From an uncultured Christensenellaceae bacterium (GTDB lineage: Bacteria; Bacillota; Clostridia; Christensenellales; UBA3700), in the NCBI GenBank assembly GCA_910587685.1, contig CAJUMY010000003.1:62001-126000 (forward strand): 64,000 nucleotides of DNA, read 5' to 3'. The first letter of the stretch is position 1. The number at the start of each line of letters is the position of its first letter. The position numbers were made by a program, and so were the translations under genes. Positions 57,756 through 64,000 of this stretch are shown here, piece after piece. The notes beneath the pieces were generated by a model. It ran no database searches, was not told the origin of the DNA, and saw nothing but the letters and a program-made list of their open reading frames with translations.

Positions 57756-60299
57756 TCACCCCTTATATCGCGTCATATCGGCAGGATTTGCCTTCTTCAT
57801 TCTGTACAGCGGATAGATAGAAACAACTATCGACACAGCTACGGCTACCAAAAGCATTATCGGGAAATGCCATGCCGCGACCCTAAACGGCGAAACCAAA
57901 TATACCGCGCCGCTGTAAAAATACTTGGAGAATGACGCTAACACGACCGAAAGAACGTAACCTAAGATCAGCGATAATATTATAACAAATACCGCCTCGA
58001 TAGCGTATATGAGCCCGACCTCGTTACCCTTCGCTCCCATGCTTCTGAGTATTCCCGCTTCGCGTTCGCTATCGCGTATCGTCATATCGACAAAGCCTAT
58101 CATAAGGATCAGTCCTATTACTCCGAATATCAGCATAACGGCATAACACAACATATTCGTAAGAGCTATAATATTACCGCCGACATATACGTCGTGAGAT
58201 CCTAAAAATAAGAGGTTAAATCCCGAATTCTTCGCGACTTCATATTCAAGCAACTTTCGCACCGTCTTTATATCTTCCGCTCTGTTATTACCGTCAATAA
58301 GGAGCGTTGCGCAGCTCGGGTTTTCAATGCCTGCAGTTTTAAGCGGCATAACGTCGTCGTTTATGTAGCTATATGATGAAGAATCATACCCCGCGCGATA
58401 ATATCCCACTACTTTTACCTCGGCATTATAGTCGCCGTAGAATTTCATATTAAAATAACCGTCATTCTTTATTTTATCGGGGATCTTTAGAACGTGATTA
58501 TCCCAATCTTCATAATAGACGCTTGTAAGAAAATTGTCTTCAATATAATCCATACATTCCCGCCAATCGAGGATCGCTTCACCGGCTTCTAAATGACGCT
58601 TATTACCGTCAAAAAATTCAACTAATTCTTCATTATATAGAACGTCGTTACTGCTTTTTATCCTTTCTTCCTTTTCAACAATGCTATAATTGAACCCCAT
58701 AGCAACTATGTCTTCTAGCGTATATCCTTTGTCCATTAAAAGACTTTCGATAAAAAAATTCAACTCAGCGCTTTTGTAGTTGATATCGGTATAGGTTATG
58801 CTGACAGATATATTATCAAGAATTTCTTTATTAGCAACAATGATAGAGTTATGTACCGAATACTCATTATCTATCATCATCGAATTTAGACGACCATGAA
58901 TCAAATCCCAATTTTCATTTCCCAAAATAGCCTTATATCTTTCATTTAAGTGCGTGTCTACTATGCCAACTATTGTAAAATTTTCATTTTCACCATATTT
59001 AGAAATTTTTACAAAAGAGCCAATTATGTTTTTTATATTTATTTTTGTAAAATATTCAAGACATTCTGCCACATATTTGGTAACAGCTATTTCTCTGTCT
59101 GTATTCGGCAATCTTCCTTCTATACAATCGAATTTATTTTCCACGTCGCCTTTAAGAAGACAGTTAAAATTGCTATGATAATATCTGCTATCATCATCCG
59201 TCCAAGACTCCATTTCTTTACCGTTAACCGTGGAAATGCTTACTCGACTATTAGGCCCGCAATATATAGGAATAACTTTATCGTTTCCTATTTGATTTTT
59301 AAGTTTTTTTATCAAATCACTGTTTAATTCACGTACACTCCCAATAGGCCTTATTTCGTCCCTATTTGTCTCATATTCTATCATAACCTCGCTTTCCTGT
59401 ATCTCATACAATCTATCTACAATAAGAGACGCTTTGTCATATCCTATACCTTCAAGCGTTACGCCTATCGCCGCGAATACCAATACGAAGAGGAGCATAG
59501 TAACTACAAGCCGTCCAAATCGCTTCTTAACGTTCTTCATAGCTATCATAAAGCTTACTTTCGGCGATATTACTCGGCTCTTTACGTTATGGTCTCTTTG
59601 CGTTTTCTTATTTTCGTCACTATTTCCGTAAACTTTTTCGTCGTTTACGACTTTCCCATCCTGTATTCTTATTATGCTATCGGCGTACTCGCGCGCCAGC
59701 TCTTCGCTATGCGTTACCGTAAGGACAAGACTTTCTTTCGAAAGCTCTCTTATGAGTTCGAAAATATTCTTCGAATTTTCGCTGTCAAGGTTTCCGGTCG
59801 GCTCGTCAAGTAGAATGATATTGGGGCCCTTAACTATAGCTCTCGCTATCGCTACCCTCTGCTTCTGTCCGCCGGAAAGTTCTTCTACCTTCCGTTTCTC
59901 CATATCGTAAAGTCCGACTTTGTTAAGAGCTTCTTTTACCAGCGAACTGCTCTCCGCCTTCTCGCTCATACTGAGCCCCATCGCGACGTTCTCGCCCACG
60001 GTAAAGCCGTCAAGGAGATTATAGCTTTGAAATACTATCCCGATATTATGTAATCTGAATACGTCTCTTTCTTCGCTCTTTTTAGAAAATATATCAAAAC
60101 CGTCTATTACGACCCGACCTTCGCTCGGCGTATCTAGACCCGCTATTATATTGAGAAGCGTAGACTTACCAGAACCAGACTTCCCCACTATCGCGACAAG
60201 TCCCCTATCGCCTATATCGAGATCAACGTCTCTAAGAGCGTCTACTCTGACGCTCTTTTTCGAAACGTAACTCTTCTTTAGTCCTGATATCTTTATCAT
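57756..60299 (-). CDS. MacB-like ABC transporter paralogue, fused ATPase and FtsX permease
   Basis: About 847 residues with the same layout as the downstream gene: ATPase (Walker A GKSGSGKST, signature LSGGQKQRVA, Walker B IILLDEPTGNLD), one membrane segment near 275 (LVVTMLLFVLVFAAIGVTLE), a large extracytoplasmic domain, and three C-terminal segments. The start at 60299 (MIKISGLKK) follows AAGGAG. The part for the extracytoplasmic domain (about 58500-59400) is richer in AT than the ATPase part and its neighbours. Two different fused copies side by side suggest a heterodimer, or two transporters with different ectodomains. The Gly-rich protein gene ends 46 bases upstream. Confidence 0.85.
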   Translation of the reverse strand: MIKISGLKKSYVSKKSVRVDALRDVDLDIGDRGLVAIVGKSGSGKSTLLNIIAGLDTPSEGRVVIDGFDIFSKKSEERDVFRLHNIGIVFQSYNLLDGFTVGENVAMGLSMSEKAESSSLVKEALNKVGLYDMEKRKVEELSGGQKQRVAIARAIVKGPNIILLDEPTGNLDSENSKNIFELIRELSKESLVLTVTHSEELAREYADSIIRIQDGKVVNDEKVYGNSDENKKTQRDHNVKSRVISPKVSFMIAMKNVKKRFGRLVVTMLLFVLVFAAIGVTLEGIGYDKASLIVDRLYEIQESEVMIEYETNRDEIRPIGSVRELNSDLIKKLKNQIGNDKVIPIYCGPNSRVSISTVNGKEMESWTDDDSRYYHSNFNCLLKGDVENKFDCIEGRLPNTDREIAVTKYVAECLEYFTKINIKNIIGSFVKISKYGENENFTIVGIVDTHLNERYKAILGNENWDLIHGRLNSMMIDNEYSVHNSIIVANKEILDNISVSITYTDINYKSAELNFFIESLLMDKGYTLEDIVAMGFNYSIVEKEERIKSSNDVLYNEELVEFFDGNKRHLEAGEAILDWRECMDYIEDNFLTSVYYEDWDNHVLKIPDKIKNDGYFNMKFYGDYNAEVKVVGYYRAGYDSSSYSYINDDVMPLKTAGIENPSCATLLIDGNNRAEDIKTVRKLLEYEVAKNSGFNLLFLGSHDVYVGGNIIALTNMLCYAVMLIFGVIGLILMIGFVDMTIRDSEREAGILRSMGAKGNEVGLIYAIEAVFVIILSLILGYVLSVVLASFSKYFYSGAVYLVSPFRVAAWHFPIMLLVAVAVSIVVSIYPLYRMKKANPADMTRYKG

Positions 60300-60345
60300 G
60301 ACATTTAACTCCTTTTCTGTCAAATATGTCTATTCTATCTTATCT

Positions 60346-61584
60346 TTACTCAAACTCATAGTTGCCGTTAAATAAATCTTCAAATCTTATGGCATTAGTT
60401 ATGTATTCCATAGTTGTTTTTCCTTTTGCTCCATCAGCCCCATCTTTTCCCTTTTCTCCTGCTTTATCAAACAATCCTTTAGCACCTCCAGAGCCACCGG
60501 CACCGCCATTGCCACCGTCGCCACCTGTTCCCCATCCTCCATTTTTTCCATCTAAAATTGTCAGCAAACTTTTATCTCCGAATTGACTATGGTCGTAGTT
60601 AGTTATAGTGGCTACACCGCCTCGTGACGCTTTACCTCCGTCACCGCCGTCTCCGCCATTTCCACCATTACCGCCATTTCCAGCATTTTTTGTTTTAATA
60701 TTGTCATCAGCGCCATTGCCACCGTTGCCGCCATTGCCGCCGTTTCCTCCGTTTCCGCCTTTTCCTCCGTTACCACCGGTAACAGAAATTGTTCCTTGTA
60801 AATACCAATTTATCTTAACCGCAAAAATTCCTATTCCTCCGTTTGTCATCGCATTTCCACCGTTTTTTCCTTTTCCTCCAGCGCCGCCTATACCTCCGTG
60901 CTTTGCATAATCATCAGTATTAACACCGTCGCGTCCTACCTCTCCTACTGCACCTTCCGCCCCGTCAACGCCGTTCATACCATCTATTCCAACAATCTTT
61001 GTATACGACCCCTTCGCAGTTCTTATTCTAAGCGTATTACGAACATATATTACACAGTAATCGGCAGGTTTGAATTCGTCGAAACCAGCTAGAGCGTAAT
61101 TTTTAATCTCGTTCTTTCCCTTAAACGTAATGTCATACTCGCAATCTACCGCCTTAAAAACGTTAGGATTACCGCTACATTTGAGACCGTCAACAGTAAA
61201 ATACAGCGGTCGCTGATTTCGTTCCTCATTTGTAAACATTATACTGCTAAGATGAGCGTAAACTTCTTTTGAAGTATCATATCCGTAAATAATAACGTGG
61301 TTTACGTTTGCCGGAATTGTAAAAGTCATTACCATTGCTAAACTGCTCTTCTGATTTCGCAAATCAATTATTATACCGTCTGTTTTACAATTCTCCACAT
61401 CTTTCTTACTGAAATAATCAACTATTTCATAAGTCGCATATTCTGAAATAGCAGGAATATCCGCCTCTAGCGACTCCGCTTCGACGGAACTCATTCCTAT
61501 ACTGCCGATTGCGACGATAGCAGTCGCTAAAAAGCAAAGAATGACAACAATAGAAGTCAAATTCTTCTTTTTCGTTAAACGCAT
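60346..61584 (-). CDS. Exported glycine-rich protein with Gly-X-Y repeats
   Basis: About 412 residues. A basic start (MRLTKKK) and a hydrophobic helix form a signal peptide, probably cleaved after about residue 36 (SVEAESLE follows). Residues about 40-200 are a beta-rich domain of unknown type. From about 210 the sequence keeps Gly at nearly every third position: a collagen-like run (GIDGMNGVDGAEGAVGEVG), GGN repeats near 280-300, GNG/GDG repeats near 305-325, then GEKGKDGADGAKGK near the end. A spacer with hydrophobic strands (IGIFAVKINWYLQGTISVTG) interrupts it. Such spacing suits a polyglycine-II or collagen-type fold. The tail NAIRFEDLFNGNYEFE closes the chain. It is the first gene of a unit with two MacB-like transporters. 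No cell-wall anchor motif is visible. Confidence 0.8.
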   Translation of the reverse strand: MRLTKKKNLTSIVVILCFLATAIVAIGSIGMSSVEAESLEADIPAISEYATYEIVDYFSKKDVENCKTDGIIIDLRNQKSSLAMVMTFTIPANVNHVIIYGYDTSKEVYAHLSSIMFTNEERNQRPLYFTVDGLKCSGNPNVFKAVDCEYDITFKGKNEIKNYALAGFDEFKPADYCVIYVRNTLRIRTAKGSYTKIVGIDGMNGVDGAEGAVGEVGRDGVNTDDYAKHGGIGGAGGKGKNGGNAMTNGGIGIFAVKINWYLQGTISVTGGNGGKGGNGGNGGNGGNGGNGADDNIKTKNAGNGGNGGNGGDGGDGGKASRGGVATITNYDHSQFGDKSLLTILDGKNGGWGTGGDGGNGGAGGSGGAKGLFDKAGEKGKDGADGAKGKTTMEYITNAIRFEDLFNGNYEFE

Positions 61585-61925
61585 AATCATTTCCTCCCGA
61601 ATATTGTTAAAGTTTTAGACACCAAGCGTATTGACCCTCTTTATGACTACATTTTACCACTTATATTATTCCAATGCAACAGTGAAAACATAATTTTATA
61701 AAATCTTAATATTATTAATTTCGCATAAATAGTCTTTTTCTTAAGTAATATTTTACTTGAAATTACAAAATTGATAGTAAAAAACCAATAATTAGTCAAT
61801 ATCATCATTTGCAAAAATTCAAAATCATCAAAATATATGTATCATTATAAAAAAATTTTAATATTTTTTACAATAATGCTTTAATTAATGAAATATAATT
61901 CCAAATAACGTATAAATAATGCCAA
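61585..61925. other. AT-rich intergenic region upstream of the Gly-rich protein gene
   Basis: About 340 bases of strongly AT-rich sequence with no convincing frame. It carries a good promoter (61651-61679) and a second possible one further up (TTGACT-17-TATCAA at 61771-61799). I see no clear terminator for the pseudouridine synthase gene that ends at 61926. Confidence 0.55.
61651..61679 (-). promoter_or_regulatory. Promoter of the Gly-rich protein / ABC unit
   Basis: TTGCAT and TAAAAT with a 17-base spacer on the minus strand, about 65 bases before the start. Confidence 0.65.
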
Positions 61926-62783
61926 CTATCTCTCGATAAGTTTTTTCATATCTTCGGGCATATTGCTAAAAAGCTCTATCCTCGCATTTGTCACCGGATG
62001 CGTAAAAGAGATATAACAGGAGTGGAGAGCGTGACGCGTTATCTCGTCTATCCTGCCTCCGTACATATCGTCGCCCATAAGAGGACAGCCGAGATATGCC
62101 GAGTGAACTCTTATCTGATGAGTTCTGCCCGTGTCGAGCTCGAAAGATACTAAAGTCCTATCGTCAAAACGCTCGACGACTTGAAAATTCGTTCTCGCAT
62201 ACTGACCGTCCGCGCTAACTTTCCTTAGCACGCTGTTTTCGCTGACTCTGCCTATCGGCTCATCTATAACGCCGCTATCCGTCGTCAAAATGCCGTGGAC
62301 CACGGCGAGATACTTTCTCGTGATAACGCTCTTTTTCGAAGAGAAAACGCTGTGCGCATAGGCGTTCTTCGCGACAGCCATAAGACCCGACGTCTGCCTG
62401 TCAAGACGGTTTATCGGTCGATATACGAAATCTCCCCATACCTTTTGAAGCGCGTTCGCAAGGCTCTTTCCGTAATGAAGTCTCGTCTCTATGACCGCAA
62501 TATCCGCGCTCTTATCTATAACGGCGATATCTTCGTCATCGTAGACTATATTCACCTCTTTGTCGAATATATCTCTCGGCTTAGGATAATCCTCTAAACA
62601 TACGTATATGCTATCGCCTTTTTTAATATTGGCGACAAGGATCGCATCATGCCCGTTGACCTTTACGAGCCCGAGTCTCGACTTCAGTCTCTTGATGAGC
62701 TCGGAAGAATACCCGTAATATCTGAGATTATCCTCGACAGTTCCGTCGAATACGGCAAAATACAGTAGCTCTCTCTTATTCAT
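61926..62783 (-). CDS. RluA-family pseudouridine synthase
   Basis: Converts uridine to pseudouridine in rRNA or tRNA. The start at 62783 (MNKRELLYF), which overlaps the MGMT-like gene, gives 285 residues; an upstream start at 62852 would lie wholly inside that gene. Seen: an S4-like N-terminal part, the active-site motif RPINRLDRQTSGL (catalytic Asp) and the C-terminal LDTGRTHQIRVHSAYLGCPL. Which RNA site it modifies cannot be told. It overlaps the upstream gene by 8 bases, so the two are coupled. Confidence 0.9.
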   Translation of the reverse strand: MNKRELLYFAVFDGTVEDNLRYYGYSSELIKRLKSRLGLVKVNGHDAILVANIKKGDSIYVCLEDYPKPRDIFDKEVNIVYDDEDIAVIDKSADIAVIETRLHYGKSLANALQKVWGDFVYRPINRLDRQTSGLMAVAKNAYAHSVFSSKKSVITRKYLAVVHGILTTDSGVIDEPIGRVSENSVLRKVSADGQYARTNFQVVERFDDRTLVSFELDTGRTHQIRVHSAYLGCPLMGDDMYGGRIDEITRHALHSCYISFTHPVTNARIELFSNMPEDMKKLIER

Positions 62784-63087
62784 ATTTTCCGTCCCAAAGA
62801 TATTTCGAAAGATCCACGGTGTAATCGATAACCTCAACTCCCTCGCTTTCAAGCAGCGCCTTATGTTCGTCTATCCCGCCGAAAGCAAAAGCGTGAGTCA
62901 ATCCGCCGTTTCTATTGACCACTCTGTGACACGGTATGACGTACGGCTCGGGATTAGCGTGAAGCGCGTATCCTACGACGCGCGCGGCTCGAGGGTTGCC
63001 CGCAAGACACGCAACCATTCCGTAAGTTATGACTTTCCCTTTCGGCACCTTCCTCACCACGTCGTATATCCTATCGTAAAAGCTCAT
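62776..63087 (-). CDS. MGMT/ATL-like DNA alkylation-repair protein
   Basis: A 103-residue protein with only the C-terminal domain of O6-alkylguanine-DNA alkyltransferase. The active-site motif PCHRV is intact, with a preceding Asn-hinge-like region (GNPRAARVVGYALHANP) and a helix-turn-helix. The short length and intact Cys match the small single-domain group (Ogt-like or ATL). ATL proteins lack the Cys and only bind the lesion; here the Cys is present, so methyl transfer is possible. AGGAG lies upstream. Confidence 0.82.
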   Translation of the reverse strand: MSFYDRIYDVVRKVPKGKVITYGMVACLAGNPRAARVVGYALHANPEPYVIPCHRVVNRNGGLTHAFAFGGIDEHKALLESEGVEVIDYTVDLSKYLWDGKYE

Positions 63088-63181
63088 AAAAGTCTCCTCT
63101 ATCCATTAAATTTTACCGCCTGCCTTCGGCATTTCGTCAACTTATCTTTCAATACAATTTTAGCATATCTATAAAAAAGCG

Positions 63182-63211
63182 TAAAGTAAAACGGCGTTAT
63201 AAAAAACGCCG
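63182..63211 (-). terminator. Intrinsic terminator of the polysaccharide deacetylase gene
   Basis: On the minus strand a 7-bp stem (CGGCGTT / AACGCCG) is followed by TTTTACTTTA, about 100 bases after the stop at 63312. Confidence 0.7.
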
Positions 63212-63311
63212 CGATATTCTTCATAGATAATATTATATATAATAATTTATTCAGTATAATAACGTTTATTTGATTTACCGCAAAATCTTCGCCAAAGCAA
63301 AAGAAAATCTT

Positions 63312-64000
63312 TTATCGCTGCCTGAAATACGCTATCTCTTCAACGTTCTTCCATCGCCCGTCTCTGTTATAACGCATCAAAAGACCGAGACCATCGCCCT
63401 TTTTTATTACATTGACGCCCTCGTTACACGTGAGCGTACACTTCACGCCGAGCTTAGCGAGTATTTTGTCGCTTGACTTTGAATACGACCCGTAAGGATA
63501 GGCGTACGTTACGCACTTTACGCCGACCTTTTCGAGAGCATCTATCAGTCTCTCGCTGTCGGCGGTAAGCGTCTTGGCGTATTCTTCCTCGCTCTCTCCT
63601 TTGGCTCTTGCCGCTCCTTTACGCGTTTTGTCGATGTTGTGAAAATCATACGAGTGGAGCGCTATTTCCACGCCTTTTACTCTTGAAAGTTCGCCGATAT
63701 CGTCAAAGTCGAGATACGTATACTTTTTAGATATGTTTGGATTGTTTTTATTAAGGCGCGTATAATCGCCCACCACGCTGACAACCGCTTTCATCCCGAA
63801 CTCGTCGAGCAGCTTAGGAATATATCGCATATACGAATAATATCCGTCGTCAAAGGTGAGCATAACGCACTTAGCGGGAAGAGTCTTTTTTCCCTGCGTA
63901 TAAGCTATGAGGTCTCTGCTGTCTATTGAGCGATATCCTTTCTCCTGAAGATATTTCATATCCTCTCTTAGCGTAGAGAAGTTGATTTCGTATTTCGACG
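63312..64000 (-). CDS. Polysaccharide deacetylase, 3' part (5' end outside window)
   Basis: The frame stays open to the right edge, so the gene starts beyond 64000; the internal ATG at 63959 is not the start. The NodB fold is clear: FDDGYYSY (metal Asp pair), HSYDFHN (metal His), then RKGAARAKGESEEEY, a mark of the group often seen in Clostridia, and AYPYGSYS. The visible 229 residues lack any N-terminal signal. Members of this group remove acetyl groups from extracellular glycan or peptidoglycan. Confidence 0.88.
   Translation of the reverse strand, partial: SKYEINFSTLREDMKYLQEKGYRSIDSRDLIAYTQGKKTLPAKCVMLTFDDGYYSYMRYIPKLLDEFGMKAVVSVVGDYTRLNKNNPNISKKYTYLDFDDIGELSRVKGVEIALHSYDFHNIDKTRKGAARAKGESEEEYAKTLTADSERLIDALEKVGVKCVTYAYPYGSYSKSSDKILAKLGVKCTLTCNEGVNVIKKGDGLGLLMRYNRDGRWKNVEEIAYFRQR

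Noticed and set aside
60346..61584. Gly-rich gene as a low-complexity artefact
   Set aside because: It has a signal peptide, a non-repetitive N-terminal domain, a ribosome binding site and a promoter, so it is a real gene.

Overview
The window reads as a chromosomal segment of an anaerobic, probably spore-forming Clostridia-type Bacillota, most likely from an uncultured gut lineage. Support comes from a YyaC/DUF1256 sporulation protein, a RicT (PSP1) protein beside holB and tmk in the order usual for Bacillota, a SAM-I riboswitch before metK, long-form Prs, DUF1846, RqcP and RecD2, together with strong AGGAG-type ribosome binding sites and sigma-A-like promoters. No tRNA, rRNA, transposase, integrase or phage gene was recognised. 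Placement below class level is a guess.

Layout. 1-4.0 kb: 5' end of glgB, a frameshifted small exported-protein gene, a pentapeptide-repeat protein and a BNR/sialidase-like lipoprotein. 4.1-13.2 kb: housekeeping genes on the minus strand (ricT, holB, tmk, an Orn/Lys/Arg decarboxylase-fold enzyme, argS, ychF, ftsH). 13.4-15 kb: yyaC diverging from a CvpA-family gene. 15.1-23.3 kb: an accessory block with a DUF3737 beta-helix protein, an intact Fe-alcohol dehydrogenase next to a paralogue that has lost its metal ligands, an SCP2-like protein, and a membrane-anchored protein of about 1450 residues built from five divergent repeats. 23.5-24.9 kb: a 36-residue protein, a membrane-anchored SGNH hydrolase, and an orphan CRISPR array whose repeat and leader look type II-A. 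25-32.7 kb: secA, comF, recD2 and metK. 32.8-40.3 kb: the SAM-I riboswitch, rpoC and rpoB.

40.8-44.3 kb holds a plus-strand run (HAD phosphatase, RqcP, fused IspDF, DUF1700-like membrane protein, GNAT). 44.4-55.2 kb returns to the minus strand: two tiny genes behind a perfect dyad, an ABC-F protein, an S51 peptidase, a DUF4380-like protein, a lipoprotein, rho, a beta-lactamase-fold hydrolase, prs and DUF1846. 55.3-61.6 kb is the second accessory block: two tandem MacB-like ABC/FtsX fusion transporters behind an exported glycine-rich protein with Gly-X-Y periodicity. The window ends with an RluA-type pseudouridine synthase, a small MGMT/ATL-like protein and a truncated polysaccharide deacetylase.

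Candidates for something undescribed are, in my order: the Gly-rich exported protein with twin ABC/FtsX transporters; the five-repeat giant surface protein with the SCP2/ADH/pseudo-ADH set beside it; the orphan type II-A-like CRISPR array; and the micro-operon at 44.4-44.7 kb. All calls come from reading the sequence; no database search was run.
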